A stretch of 64,000 nt of DNA from Pseudogracilibacillus sp. (GTDB lineage: Bacteria; Bacillota; Bacilli; Bacillales; Amphibacillaceae). Positions 8,223 through 17,099 of this stretch are shown here, one piece after another. The position numbers were made by a program, and so were the translations under genes. How positions within the stretch are numbered: the first letter of the stretch is position 1; each line of letters opens with the position of its first letter. The notes under the pieces are model-generated. The model saw nothing but the letters and a program-made list of their open reading frames with translations. It was not told the origin of the DNA and made no database searches. The DNA lies in assembly GCA_026169815.1 (NCBI GenBank), contig JAPFDT010000025.1:62001-126000 (forward strand). The letters are read 5' to 3'.

Positions 8223-9419
8223 TTATTTTGTTACAACTTCTTTAATTCGTTCAAGTGCCCAGTTTAAATCTTCTTTTTCAATAATTAATGGGGGAGCAAA
8301 TCGAATGACATTATCATGTGTTTCTTTACATAATAATCCCTTTTCCATTAAAGCTTCACAATATGGTCTTGCTGCTTCAGTTAACTCCATCCCGATAAAC
8401 AATCCTTTTCCGCGCACTTCCTTAATAATAGGGCTGTCTATTTTTTGTAATTCATTAATAAAGTAATGACCAAGTTCTTGTGCGCGAGCAGGGAGATCTT
8501 CTTCAACAATAATATCTAATGCTGCAGTGGATACTGCTGCAGCGAGTGGATTTCCTCCAAATGTTGAACCATGAGAACCTGGTTCAAATACACCTAGAAT
8601 ATCGTCATTTGCTACGATACAAGAAATAGGAAAGACGCCACCGCCTAATGCTTTACCTAAAATAATAATATCTGGTTCAACATTTTCCCAATCACAAGCT
8701 AATAATTTACCGCTACGACCTAGTCCAGCTTGGATTTCATCTGCTATAAATAAAACATTATTTTCTTTGCATACTTCATAAGCTTCACGTAAAAATCCTT
8801 CAGGTGGAATATTTACTCCAGCTTCGCCTTGGATTGGTTCAAATAAGAATCCGGCAGTGTTTTCGGTTATTGCTGCTTTTAATGCATCGACATCACCAAA
8901 TGGAATGATTTTAAATCCGGGAAGCATTGGGCCAAAACCACGTTTATTATCTTCTTCTGACGATAAACTTACGGCTGTCATTGTTCTTCCGTGGAAATTA
9001 TCGATACATGCAATGATTTCTGCTTGATTATCTTGAATACCTTTTACATCATATGCCCAACGTCTAGCTGTTTTAATAGCTGTTTCGACTGCTTCTGCTC
9101 CTGTATTCATTGGCAGTGCCATATTTTTATTGGTGAGGGTACAAATCTTTTCATACCATGGACCAAGTTGGTCATTATGAAATGCTCTAGACGTTAATGT
9201 CACTTTATCAGCTTGTTTCTTTAAAGCTGCAATAATCTTTGGATGACAATGTCCTTGATTGACTGCTGAATAAGCACTTAATAAATCCATATAACGGTTA
9301 CCCTCGGGATCTTCTACCCAAATACCTTCTGCTTTATGAATGACAATAGGTAGTGGCATGTAATTATTTGCTCCATAGTTTTCAGTTTGTTGAATGATTG
9401 CTTCACTCGTCTGTAACAT
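8223..9419 (-). CDS. rocD: Ornithine aminotransferase
   Basis: This 398-residue PLP enzyme transfers the delta-amino group of ornithine to 2-oxoglutarate, linking arginine catabolism to proline and glutamate. Fold-type I class III aminotransferase landmarks are present: the [10 protein letters not shown] region, the [11 protein letters not shown] motif that contacts PLP, and the Schiff-base Lys in ILGKALGGG. Length equals B. subtilis RocD. The start MLQTSEAI is at 9419 behind a G-rich ribosome binding site. It stands alone here, not next to other roc genes. Other class III aminotransferases are possible but the overall sequence reads as RocD. Confidence 0.9.
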   Translation of the reverse strand: MLQTSEAIIQQTENYGANNYMPLPIVIHKAEGIWVEDPEGNRYMDLLSAYSAVNQGHCHPKIIAALKKQADKVTLTSRAFHNDQLGPWYEKICTLTNKNMALPMNTGAEAVETAIKTARRWAYDVKGIQDNQAEIIACIDNFHGRTMTAVSLSSEEDNKRGFGPMLPGFKIIPFGDVDALKAAITENTAGFLFEPIQGEAGVNIPPEGFLREAYEVCKENNVLFIADEIQAGLGRSGKLLACDWENVEPDIIILGKALGGGVFPISCIVANDDILGVFEPGSHGSTFGGNPLAAAVSTAALDIIVEEDLPARAQELGHYFINELQKIDSPIIKEVRGKGLFIGMELTEAARPYCEALMEKGLLCKETHDNVIRFAPPLIIEKEDLNWALERIKEVVTK

Positions 9420-9604
9420 AAGATGCCCCCCCGTAATATTAATAGTCTATTTATTATATCAGTTTTATTCAGAAAAATCTGTAAAAATAAAATGAAACCA
9501 ATATAAATGTAATTGTATCATGTACATGTTATAATGCAATCGTACAAGAGGGTTTTTGAAACTAGATTGTTTATTTAAGAATTCAAAAAGGAGGACTAGT
9601 AATT

Positions 9605-9967
9605 ATGGTACATTTACATATTACGGCATGGGTTATCGCTTTTATTTTACTATTTGTCGTATCATCATTTTACAAACAAGGAAAAGCAAAACCAGGTAAA
9701 ATTCTTCATATGATTTTACGCTTAGACTACTTACTTATTCTTTATTCTGGTGGAGATTTATTTGCAAGTTATGCAAATTATACAGGAGAACTTTTCATCA
9801 AAGTAATTGCAGGTATCTGGACGATTGTTGCCATTGAAATGATCACAGTGCGTACAAATAAAGGAAAACCAACAAAGTCTTGGTGGATCCAGTTTGTAAT
9901 TGCTGCACTTATTGCAATTATTTTAGGATTTGTTCGCCTACCATTAGGGATTCAACTTATGAACTAA
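9605..9967 (+). CDS. yisL: YisL family membrane protein (DUF1516)
   Basis: This 120-residue integral membrane protein has four predicted transmembrane segments, at about 6-23, 38-56, 66-84 and 96-114. Length, start (MVHLHITAWVIAFILLF) and pattern match the YisL/DUF1516 family of Bacillaceae, whose function is unknown. A strong AAAGGAGG ribosome binding site precedes ATG 9605 and a long terminator follows, so it is a single-gene transcript. Its position fits the B. subtilis yis region. Confidence 0.82.
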   Translation: MVHLHITAWVIAFILLFVVSSFYKQGKAKPGKILHMILRLDYLLILYSGGDLFASYANYTGELFIKVIAGIWTIVAIEMITVRTNKGKPTKSWWIQFVIAALIAIILGFVRLPLGIQLMN

Positions 9968-9975
9968 TTAAATAA

Positions 9976-10079
9976 GAGGTTGAGGTATAACTTGAACATT
10001 ATTACAAAGCAATGAATAAGAGTATCTAACTTATAAAACAAGCTGTGTAATAGAAGGGTTATGTCTCAGCCTTTTTTTC
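9976..10079 (+). terminator. Long terminator of yisL
   Basis: GAGGTTGAGGTATAAC at 9976-9991 pairs imperfectly with GGTTATGTCTCAGCC near 10057-10071, followed by seven T. The arms are about 65 bases apart, longer than usual, as in several other terminators of this window. Confidence 0.65.
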
Positions 10080-10113
10080 AGTAAGATTAATATTTTAGTT
10101 TGGAGTGCATGTT

Positions 10114-11640
10114 ATGAAGAAAGTAATTGTTATATTTATAGCAATTGTAACATTGTTGTTGCCAACTTTTTCTCAAAGTGCTAATGCTAATGAGTTACCA
10201 GCAGATGAAATGCCAACGATTAATGAAGAAATAATTTATGATATTTTTGTTGATCGTTATAATAATGGTAGACAAGCACCGAGTGAACAAGTAGATGTGA
10301 ACGATACATATACTTACAATGGTGGAGACATAAAAGGTGTTACGGATATGCTGGAGCAGATTCAAGAAATGGGGTTTACGACTATTTCGTTATCTCCTAT
10401 TATGGAAAATGCTGAAAAAGGTTATCATGGCTATTGGATTGAAGATCCGTATGCGGTTGAAGAAGAATTTGGAACAATGGAAGATTTAGAGGAATTAGTA
10501 GAAGAAGCACATAGTCGAAAAATGAAAATTATGCTTGAATTTGTGCCAAACTATATTGCTAAGTCAAGTCCAATTGTAGAAGAAACAGATAAAGAAAATT
10601 GGTTTCAAGATATTACAGTAGAGCCAACAGATGCAACAGAGTGGTTAGAAGATGTCTATGAGTATGATCAAACGAATCCAGATGTGCAACAATATTTAAT
10701 TGATACAGCATTATTTTGGATGAATGAAGTTGACATTGATGGTTTTAAAATTCATGCAGCAGAACAAGCTGATGAAACATTTTTAGAAGAGCTTGTGACA
10801 ACGTTAAAAGAAGAAGATCCATATTTGTACTTGATTGCGACTACATTGCAAGAAGATGCTGATACAGAGCATTTATTAGATATTGAGGAATTTGATGCAG
10901 TTGCGAATGTTGAAGCATCTAAACGAATGAATGATATTTTTGCCAAGCCTGATGAAGCGGTAGAAGGTATGTTTGATATTCGTAATGAGGATAGAGATAA
11001 TACGCGTGATTTGTTATATGTAGACAATATTAATACGGCAAGATTTTCTAATAACTTCGGTGATGAGGGAAGAAATGCTGTTACAACATGGTCATTAGCA
11101 CTTAGCTATTTATATTTAACACCAGGTGTGCCAATTATATATCAAGGTTCTGAAGTACCAATGTACGGCCCGGGATATCCTGAAAATCGTTATTTAGTTG
11201 ATTTTTCAAGCTCAGATCCAGATGTTGAAGAAGTATTTGAAACATTTGCCTCAGCTAGAGAGGAATTCGGTGCTCTTGTAGATGGTAATTTTGAACAATA
11301 TGCAGTGGATGAAGGTTTTAGTTTATTTAAAAGAACTTTAGATAAAGAGACAGTTTATGTCGCGATTAATAATGATAGTAACTCAAGAGTAGTTAGAATT
11401 CCAGGTATGGGTGAAGATTTACAACTATATGGTATTTTACATGATGATACCATTCGTGAAAATGATGACGGTGAATTATTAATCGGGATGGAAAGAGAAT
11501 CGGTTGAAATCTTTGTTATCCAACCTAATACAGGCTTTAATTGGGGCTTTATTAGTTTCGTGTCTGGAGTATTATTAATTTTTGTTTTAGCTATCGTTTT
11601 CTTATCGATTAAACAACGTAAACGAGAAAAATCAGCATAA
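10114..11640 (+). CDS. Membrane-anchored alpha-amylase-like protein, catalytic residues lost
   Basis: This 508-residue protein has a signal peptide (about 1-26), a GH13 alpha-amylase-type barrel, a beta-rich C-domain and one transmembrane anchor near 478-500 with a basic tail, so it should be displayed outside the cell. ATG 10114 is preferred over GTG 10105 because TTGGAG sits 8 bases before it. The four GH13 signature regions are present but degenerate. Region I reads LEFVPNY instead of DVVxNH. Region II reads GFKIHAAEQ with His214 at the nucleophile Asp. Region III reads LIATTLQE with Thr243 at the acid Glu. Region IV reads VDNIN with Asn307 at the transition-state Asp. It is probably inactive as a glycosidase; binding or scaffold roles are inference. 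Confidence 0.82.
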   Translation: MKKVIVIFIAIVTLLLPTFSQSANANELPADEMPTINEEIIYDIFVDRYNNGRQAPSEQVDVNDTYTYNGGDIKGVTDMLEQIQEMGFTTISLSPIMENAEKGYHGYWIEDPYAVEEEFGTMEDLEELVEEAHSRKMKIMLEFVPNYIAKSSPIVEETDKENWFQDITVEPTDATEWLEDVYEYDQTNPDVQQYLIDTALFWMNEVDIDGFKIHAAEQADETFLEELVTTLKEEDPYLYLIATTLQEDADTEHLLDIEEFDAVANVEASKRMNDIFAKPDEAVEGMFDIRNEDRDNTRDLLYVDNINTARFSNNFGDEGRNAVTTWSLALSYLYLTPGVPIIYQGSEVPMYGPGYPENRYLVDFSSSDPDVEEVFETFASAREEFGALVDGNFEQYAVDEGFSLFKRTLDKETVYVAINNDSNSRVVRIPGMGEDLQLYGILHDDTIRENDDGELLIGMERESVEIFVIQPNTGFNWGFISFVSGVLLIFVLAIVFLSIKQRKREKSA

Positions 11641-11644
11641 AATA

Positions 11645-11706
11645 AACATTGGATATGTATTAGATCGTATAATGCGATTTAATACTATTCAATGTTTTTT
11701 TGTTTT
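11645..11706 (+). terminator. Terminator of the amylase-like gene
   Basis: A long interrupted stem begins AACATTG at 11645-11651 and closes with CAATGTT at 11690-11696, followed by a T tract. Confidence 0.75.
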
Positions 11707-11715
11707 AATTTGAAA

Positions 11716-11753
11716 ATAAAAAAGCTGGAGCTAAGTAACGCTCATCAGCTTTT
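11716..11753 (-). terminator. Terminator of the Nfu_N gene
   Basis: AAAGCTG at 11721-11727 pairs with CAGCTTT near 11746-11752; reading on the minus strand a T run follows. It lies 9 bases beyond the stop of the minus-strand gene. Confidence 0.7.
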
Positions 11754-11761
11754 ATGTACAA

Positions 11762-12028
11762 TTATTCAAATCCGTGTTGCTTAAATACGTCTAGAATAGA
11801 ATCCATTACATCGTCCCATTCTGAATCGAATTGTTTATTTACTGTAATAAAATGTTGATAACCAAACACATTATCAACACCTTCTAAAGCCATTAAATCA
11901 TTTAAAATGGCATGCTCACTTTCATCACCAGGCATAACAGAAATACTATTTGTGCCTTCGAAAATCATTTTATCTGTTGTAAATTTAATTGCATTTGGAT
12001 TTGGTGTTGCTTCAGGTCTAACAGCCAT
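11762..12028 (-). CDS. Nfu/NifU N-terminal domain protein
   Basis: This 88-residue protein is one Nfu N-terminal domain: the start AVRPEATPNPNAIKF and the pattern of a small alpha/beta fold are typical. The CxxC iron-sulfur scaffold domain of full Nfu proteins is absent, so it cannot carry a cluster in the usual way and may assist Fe-S assembly or have another role. The start is ATG 12028, preceded by AGGAGG, in preference to an upstream ATG at 12046. It is a single gene with its own terminator. Confidence 0.78.
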   Translation of the reverse strand: MAVRPEATPNPNAIKFTTDKMIFEGTNSISVMPGDESEHAILNDLMALEGVDNVFGYQHFITVNKQFDSEWDDVMDSILDVFKQHGFE

Positions 12029-12197
12029 GATTGTTCCTCCTATCAAGATTCATTTTACACATTAAATGTATCACATATTATACAAAAAGACCATCTCAGA
12101 CATCTGAGATAGCCTTAATTAAGAGGAGAGTACCATGACTTTATATTATAAATGCATCCATCATTAACAAATGTGTCTGTCATTTAATATAATAGTT

Positions 12198-12389
12198 CTA
12201 GTGCATTTTTTCATTTAATTCTTTTTCTAATTCAGATAATTCTTGCTGTTCCTCAGGTGAAGCATGCTCATAAGCTTCTTGAATAGCTTTCATTGCAAGA
12301 CGTTTATTATCTGTATGATGTTCGTTTGCTTCCATATTTAACATGTTGGCGACTTTCTCTTTTGCTTGTTGGAATAAATTATTATCCAA
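12198..12389 (-). CDS. yizC: DUF3813 family protein (YizC-like)
   Basis: This 63-residue acidic helical protein begins at TTG 12389 with GGAGG correctly spaced upstream; longer in-frame starts lack a site. The sequence (MDNNLFQQAKEKVANM, then EAYEHASPEEQQEL) fits the DUF3813 family, whose function is unknown and which includes B. subtilis YizC next to yitU, as here. The ribosome binding site lies inside the end of the preceding gene, whose stop is one base upstream, so the two are translationally coupled. Confidence 0.7.
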   Translation of the reverse strand: MDNNLFQQAKEKVANMLNMEANEHHTDNKRLAMKAIQEAYEHASPEEQQELSELEKELNEKMH

Positions 12390-12390
12390 G

Positions 12391-12543
12391 TTAAAAACCT
12401 CCAATAGTACTATTTTTAATTTCCTCACGTTTACGCTTCTTATCAGTAAACGTTTCATATTCGTCTAAGTTGACTAACTGTCGAGGTTTGTCTTCAGACT
12501 CAGACTGAATTTGAGCGTTCTTTTTTTTCTTTTCTTTATCCAT
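12391..12543 (-). CDS. Small highly charged hypothetical protein
   Basis: This 50-residue protein begins MDKEKKKKNAQIQSE at ATG 12543, with a GGAAGG-type site upstream. It is almost entirely charged and probably disordered, with Lys-rich ends and an acidic centre. No family is recognised. It ends one base before the TTG start of the DUF3813 gene and shares an operon with it. A terminator for yitU lies upstream at 12590-12625, so this pair has its own promoter. Confidence 0.6.
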   Translation of the reverse strand: MDKEKKKKNAQIQSESEDKPRQLVNLDEYETFTDKKRKREEIKNSTIGGF

Positions 12544-12589
12544 ACCTACACCTTCCGTCATATGCAATCTCTTATTGTTGCATATTTTA

Positions 12590-12625
12590 AAAATAAGAAA
12601 AGTGAACGAAATAATAACGTTCACT
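12590..12625 (-). terminator. Terminator downstream of yitU
   Basis: AGTGAACG at 12601-12608 pairs with CGTTCACT at 12618-12625; on the minus strand a T-rich tract follows. It separates yitU from the small genes below it. Confidence 0.7.
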
Positions 12626-12678
12626 TGTAGTATGGTATAAAATTAATTAAGTTATTGAAGGTAAAATTTGTAACGTCT

Positions 12679-13512
12679 TTAAACTTTTAAACGTACTTTA
12701 AAATAATCATGTAAGAAATTAGCGACACCATCATTTTCATTCGTATCGGTAATATGTTTTGCTACTTGTTTTATTTCTGGAAGTGCGTTTGTCATTGCCA
12801 CTCCAACACCAGCAAAGTCAATCATTTCTAAATCATTACTACCGTCACCAAACGCAATAATGCGATGTTGCGGAATATTATAATGATCAGCTACTTGCTT
12901 TAATGCTTCTGCTTTATTCATTTGTTTGTTCATAACTTCAATTACGTGAAAAGGTTCTCCCCAATTACGATGATCGACTATTTCTGTTTCTAACTCATTT
13001 AGTCTTGTTGTTAATGTGTCTACATTTTCTTTATCTGGGTAAAGTAACATTAGTGTCGGATTTTCTTTTAAATGTTCTTTTACTTTACCAACGACAAAGG
13101 CATCATCTTTTTTATATTTGTTTACACCATAAAAATCTGCAATAGCTTCATCGTATTCATCTAAATATACAGAATCATGTACTGCCGCTAAAATATTCTT
13201 TGAATTTAATTCATAACAAGTCTCGACGATTTCCATCGCTGTATTATGATTAAGTGGTACATGATGATTCCCCCATGAATTATCATAAGGATTATGCATT
13301 ACTGCGCCATTCAAGTTTATCAACGGGGTCTTTAATCCTAATTCTTTGTAATATAATATACTTAATCGATTAGAACGACCTGTTGCTATAACTACGACAT
13401 GACCATCTAGCATTAATTGTTGTATGACCGCACTTGAAGCGGGTGAAATCGTCTTATCATCGGTTAATAACGTCCCATCCAAATCAAGGGCAATTAAATG
13501 TTTTTCTCTCAA
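12679..13512 (-). CDS. yitU: HAD-superfamily Cof-type phosphatase (YitU-like)
   Basis: This roughly 277-residue HAD hydrolase of the Cof/IIB subfamily probably dephosphorylates small phosphorylated metabolites; the B. subtilis relatives include flavin-precursor and sugar phosphatases. Motif I is ALDLDGTLL at the N-terminus, motif II ATGRS, a conserved Lys follows in the C2 cap region, and motif III/IV is FGDGSNDLEMI. TTG 13512 has AGGTGA at proper spacing and is preferred; GTG 13521 would add three residues but overlaps that site. Neighbours yitV and yitW support the YitU name. Confidence 0.85.
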   Translation of the reverse strand: MREKHLIALDLDGTLLTDDKTISPASSAVIQQLMLDGHVVVIATGRSNRLSILYYKELGLKTPLINLNGAVMHNPYDNSWGNHHVPLNHNTAMEIVETCYELNSKNILAAVHDSVYLDEYDEAIADFYGVNKYKKDDAFVVGKVKEHLKENPTLMLLYPDKENVDTLTTRLNELETEIVDHRNWGEPFHVIEVMNKQMNKAEALKQVADHYNIPQHRIIAFGDGSNDLEMIDFAGVGVAMTNALPEIKQVAKHITDTNENDGVANFLHDYFKVRLKV

Positions 13513-13621
13513 TTCACTCACCTCATCTTTTACTAATTATAGCAAAAATAAGCTAATTTCTCCAATAATCAAAATAGCTACATTAATATGGAAAATGAAG
13601 AACAAGTGTTTAATTTACAGC

Positions 13622-14250
13622 CTACGGAAACAGCGACGTAACTAAAGTATAATTAAAAAATGATTGCGTAAAGCTTCGCTACGGAATAACACTACGCTTT
13701 CCGCGGGCAACACCTCAACTACCTTAGAAACAAAGCCCGTTTCTGAGGGGATTTTCGGTTGTTGCTTTTCCCGCAGGAGTCTCCGTGTTATTCCTTCGCT
13801 ACATTTTACCCATCGAATGTTGGCATATCTTTCATATTAATTTTGTTAGAGGCATAGAGTATTATAAAATTATTTTTAGGCATTAGAAAACTATGTATAA
13901 TATTCTTAATTAAATCTCAAAGCAACAAAATAAAGTCACTGAAAAAGTGTCATTAGTAAATAATACTATAAAAAAACAAATACAAAGCAGTCCGAATATA
14001 TGGAGACTCCTGCGGGAAGTAAGAGCCGATGTGAGACCCTGCAAGGCGAAACCTGAAGGCAGGCAAAGAACGTCACGTCCTGTGACAAAGCCTGCACTTG
14101 CACGTCCTGTGCTTCGCTGCTCACTGCTCGCTCGTGGAAAGCGGAATATATTCGGACTGCGATAGTTATTCTCTAATTATTTAATATAAATTACACCTTT
14201 TTCAGCTTAGTGCAAAGTTCAATATTTTTTTATGTCGCAGTTTATCTTAA
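13622..14250. repeat. Composite intergenic repeat, copy 2
   Basis: This copy has the same two-module layout as copy 1. Module A contains a tip hairpin of different sequence (CCTTAGAAAC at 13722-13731 with GTTTCTGAGG at 13739-13748, one G-T pair). Module B is nearly identical to copy 1, with CACTGAAAAAGTG on the left and a CTTTTTCAGCTTAGTG end on the right. Outer ends resemble GAAACAGCGACGTAAC and its inverted partner. It fills the whole gap between the divergent yitU and yitV. Confidence 0.85.
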
Positions 14251-14350
14251 CTTCATCATATGCTTAATACAAAATATTAGTATAATTATTTTGCAAATGA
14301 ACGGCAATTCATTCATACTGTATATAGTTAAATGAGAGAGGATTTAGTAT

Positions 14351-15112
14351 ATGATAAATTTAAATAAAGAAGTTATTGGCGATATTAGTTTATTACATAT
14401 GGTGAAAGCAGATATAGCTGAAGAATCCTTGCCAACAGTTGTATATTTTCACGGTTATCTAGGAGAAAAAGAAGGAAGTTTAACCCCAGCTTATAAAATG
14501 GTAGAAAAAGGATTAAGAGTCATTTTACCTGACAGTAAATATCATGGTGAACGAAATGAAAAATTATCTTCACGTGAAAAAGATTTAGTTTTTTGGGAAA
14601 TAGTTTTACAAAATATAGCAGAATTAGAAATAATTAAAAATCATTATGGGAAAAAAGGTTTAACAGATGAAAAACGAATCGGTATCGGTGGTACAAGTAT
14701 GGGTGGTATTACAACAAGTGCGGCTTTAGCACAGTATGATTGGATTAAGGCAGCGGCTGTTTTAATGGGAACTCCGAAAATAACCTCATATGCGGAACAA
14801 TTGATAGATATATTTAATGATTCTCATGAAGAAAAAATTGCAAAAAGCGATGTAGAAGAAGCATTACAACAATTAGAGCAATATGATTTATCATTACATC
14901 CAGAAAAATTACAACAACGTCCATTTATGATGTGGCATGGTATAAACGATGATCTTGTTCCAATTGAATTAAATGATTCATTTTATCAACAAATTAAAGC
15001 AAATTATACGAATGAAGAAGATTTGTCATATATTCGTGAACAAGACAGAATGCATCATTTAAGTAGACTATCTATGGTTAGTGCAGCAGAGTGGTTCAGT
15101 AAACATTTGTAA
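14351..15112 (+). CDS. yitV: Alpha/beta hydrolase, prolyl-oligopeptidase-like esterase (YitV-like)
   Basis: This 253-residue cytoplasmic alpha/beta hydrolase has YFHGYLGEKEGS as the oxyanion region, nucleophile elbow GGTSMGG, acid Asp in HGINDDLVP and catalytic His in RMHHLS. Length and context (yitU-yitV-yitW order) match B. subtilis YitV, an uncharacterised esterase-like protein. The ribosome binding site GAGAGAGG precedes ATG 14351. The substrate is unknown. Confidence 0.83.
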   Translation: MINLNKEVIGDISLLHMVKADIAEESLPTVVYFHGYLGEKEGSLTPAYKMVEKGLRVILPDSKYHGERNEKLSSREKDLVFWEIVLQNIAELEIIKNHYGKKGLTDEKRIGIGGTSMGGITTSAALAQYDWIKAAAVLMGTPKITSYAEQLIDIFNDSHEEKIAKSDVEEALQQLEQYDLSLHPEKLQQRPFMMWHGINDDLVPIELNDSFYQQIKANYTNEEDLSYIREQDRMHHLSRLSMVSAAEWFSKHL

Positions 15113-15186
15113 TAATAGAGTTAATCAGTTCAAAAACGTATGAAAATATGGTTAAATATAGATAGAGTAAAAGAGGAGGTATTATA

Positions 15187-15498
15187 ATGGATGAAGCATT
15201 AAAAGAAAATTTAATGGGCGCATTAGAAAATGTTATCGACCCAGAATTAGGTATAGATATTGTTAACATGGGATTAATTTACGATGTAGATTTAGATGAT
15301 GAAGGGGTTTGTACGGTAACGATGACATTAACATCAATGGGTTGTCCATTAGCAGGGCATATCGAAGCTGATGTAAAAGGTGTTCTTGCTGATCTTCCAG
15401 AAGTAAAAGATACAGTTGTAAATATTGTATGGAATCCACCTTGGGGTAAAGATAAAATGTCTCGATATGCAAAAATCGCTTTAGGAATTCCAGACTAA
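15187..15498 (+). CDS. yitW: MIP18/PaaD family Fe-S assembly protein (YitW-like)
   Basis: This 103-residue DUF59/MIP18 domain protein has the hallmark VIDPELGIDIVNMGLIY near the start, a conserved Cys in LTSMGCPLAGH and the WNPPWGKDKMS end. Relatives, including SufT, assist iron-sulfur cluster maturation. AAGAGGAGG precedes ATG 15187. It follows yitV in the same direction and ends in its own terminator. Fe-S function is from family knowledge. Confidence 0.88.
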   Translation: MDEALKENLMGALENVIDPELGIDIVNMGLIYDVDLDDEGVCTVTMTLTSMGCPLAGHIEADVKGVLADLPEVKDTVVNIVWNPPWGKDKMSRYAKIALGIPD

Positions 15499-15504
15499 AC
15501 ATAC

Positions 15505-15541
15505 AAAGGTTGATTCAAATATATTGGATCAACCTTTTTTT
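15505..15541 (+). terminator. Terminator of yitW
   Basis: AAAGGTTGAT at 15505-15514 pairs with GGATCAACCTTT, followed by a T run. Confidence 0.8.
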
Positions 15542-15572
15542 ATCATATTGATATTGAAATGAGTGAATAAAA

Positions 15573-16037
15573 TTGGAAAATTATTGGTTAAGCGAAGATC
15601 CAATTACAATTAACGAATGTATTGATAAAGTAATTCGTCCTGAAGCGGGGGCAATTAGTACATTTATTGGTGTTGCTAGAGAATATACACAAGGTAAACG
15701 TACATTGTTTTTAGAATATGATGCTTATGTGCCAATGGCAACGAAACAATTAGCACGCATAGGTGAAGAAATTCAAGAAAAATGGCCAGATGCAAGAGTA
15801 GCGATTGCACACCGTTTAGGTAGATTAGATATTTCAGAAGTAGCTGTTGCTATCGCAGTATCTACGCCACATCGAGATGCATCTTTTAAAGCAAGCCGTT
15901 ATGCTATTGAACGTATTAAAGAGATTGTACCAATTTGGAAAAAAGAGCATTGGGAAGATGGCACAAAATGGTTAGGGGATCAAAAAGAAACGGTTTCATA
16001 CGAGAGTAAAGGTCCTAAAGAGGAGGATTTACGATGA
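15573..16037 (+). CDS. moaE: Molybdopterin synthase catalytic subunit
   Basis: This 154-residue large subunit of molybdopterin synthase transfers sulfur from the MoaD thiocarboxylate to precursor Z (cPMP). Recognisable blocks are GAISTFIGVARE, then HRLGRLDISEVAVAIAVS, and the C-terminal PIWKKEHWEDG with the catalytic Lys. The start is TTG 15573; the ribosome binding site is weak, with no better alternative. The gene overlaps moaD by four bases (ATGA), so the two subunits are translationally coupled. No other molybdenum-cofactor gene is in the window. Confidence 0.93.
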   Translation: MENYWLSEDPITINECIDKVIRPEAGAISTFIGVAREYTQGKRTLFLEYDAYVPMATKQLARIGEEIQEKWPDARVAIAHRLGRLDISEVAVAIAVSTPHRDASFKASRYAIERIKEIVPIWKKEHWEDGTKWLGDQKETVSYESKGPKEEDLR

Positions 16038-16270
16038 TTGAAGTACTTTTTTTCGCTCAATTACAAGAAGAAGTCGGTAAAAAATCGGTACAAGTTACTG
16101 CAGACGATTTAACAGTAAATGATATTATTGCAAAATGTGCTGCTGAATATGATATTAAAGAATTGTTAGATGAAGCAATGATTGCAGTGAATGAAGAATA
16201 TTCTAATCGTAATACAGTTTTAACAGCTGGAGATGTTGTTGCATTTATTCCCCCTGTAAGCGGTGGTTAA
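16034..16270 (+). CDS. moaD: Molybdopterin synthase sulfur-carrier subunit
   Basis: This 78-residue ubiquitin-like protein ends in the obligatory Gly-Gly (FIPPVSGG), which is adenylated and thiocarboxylated. AGGAGG inside the end of moaE serves ATG 16034. It works as the small subunit with MoaE. A weak hairpin at 16285 may end the transcript just before the convergent Crp/Fnr gene. Confidence 0.92.
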   Translation: MIEVLFFAQLQEEVGKKSVQVTADDLTVNDIIAKCAAEYDIKELLDEAMIAVNEEYSNRNTVLTAGDVVAFIPPVSGG

Positions 16271-16284
16271 TGGGGAAAGTTAGA

Positions 16285-16315
16285 GAGAAAGCTCTCTTTA
16301 ATAGAGAACTTTCTC
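16285..16315. terminator. Weak convergent hairpin between moaD and the Crp/Fnr gene
   Basis: GAGAAAG at 16285-16291 pairs with CTTTCTC at 16309-16315, with an inner CTCT/AGAG stem. The U tract is poor, and the hairpin overlaps the last codons of the minus-strand gene. Confidence 0.4.
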
Positions 16316-16999
16316 TTCAATTAAAGTGCAATTAACGATTAAATAACCATCAGTACTTGTCGATACAATTGCTTCTTTTTTTAATTGTGTTAGTGTTCTA
16401 CTCACAGTTTCTCGACTTGTACCAATCATATTAGCTAACTGACTATTTGTTAACTGTACTGTTATTTTATGGTGATCGTCATCTATAATCTCTCCGTTTT
16501 TCTTCGCAAGTCGCAACAATAAAAGTAAGATTTGATCATAGATGGTGTACATCATTTTTTCTCCAAGTCTATTTTGTAAATCAATAATAATTTCACTCAA
16601 CACTTTAAACATTTTAATACTAATTTGTGGATTTGTTAAAATGAAATTTTCAAATGATAAAATCGGGATATTGACAATATTTGCATCTTCTAATACTTCA
16701 GCATGTGCAGGATAATTTCCTTTACGGAAAAATCCTTGGTGTGGAAACATATCATCTTTTTGTAATACATTAATGATTTGTTCTTTTCCATCATAATCTG
16801 TTTTATAAATTGTAACTTTTCCTTCCTGGATAAAGTAAACATCTGTAAGTGGATCATCTTGCATAAAAATCATAGTTCCAGCTTTATAAGTTTTTGACCC
16901 CGCAATCTCTACAATAGGCTCCATTTCATTTCTTTCTAATGTTTTAAAAATAGTGAATTGCTTTAAAAACGTATATAATTCTTCGTTAAAATAACGCAT
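16298..16999 (-). CDS. Crp/Fnr family transcriptional regulator
   Basis: This 233-residue protein has an N-terminal cyclic-nucleotide-binding-type beta-roll (about 15-125), a long dimerisation helix, and a C-terminal winged helix with the signature LANMIGTSRETVSRTL near 190-205. The only cysteine is close to the C-terminus, so it lacks the Cys cluster of oxygen-sensing Fnr and resembles ArcR-type proteins; the effector is unknown. A perfect TGTGA-N6-TCACA palindrome lies about 100 bases upstream of the start and another sits at the probable spx promoter, both plausible targets. Confidence 0.88.
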   Translation of the reverse strand: MRYFNEELYTFLKQFTIFKTLERNEMEPIVEIAGSKTYKAGTMIFMQDDPLTDVYFIQEGKVTIYKTDYDGKEQIINVLQKDDMFPHQGFFRKGNYPAHAEVLEDANIVNIPILSFENFILTNPQISIKMFKVLSEIIIDLQNRLGEKMMYTIYDQILLLLLRLAKKNGEIIDDDHHKITVQLTNSQLANMIGTSRETVSRTLTQLKKEAIVSTSTDGYLIVNCTLIEEKVLY

Positions 17000-17099
17000 C
17001 TATATAACTTCCTTTTATAATATAATTATCCTTACGACAATCTTACCATAAAGCGATTACATAAAGGTTAACAAATTACATACTTTTTGCTATCTTAAG

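Noticed and set aside
13947-14165. 72-residue reading frame, with a near-identical one at 49052-49288
   Set aside because: Both are frames inside module B of the composite repeats; other copies break the frame, there is no ribosome binding site, and the composition is not protein-like.
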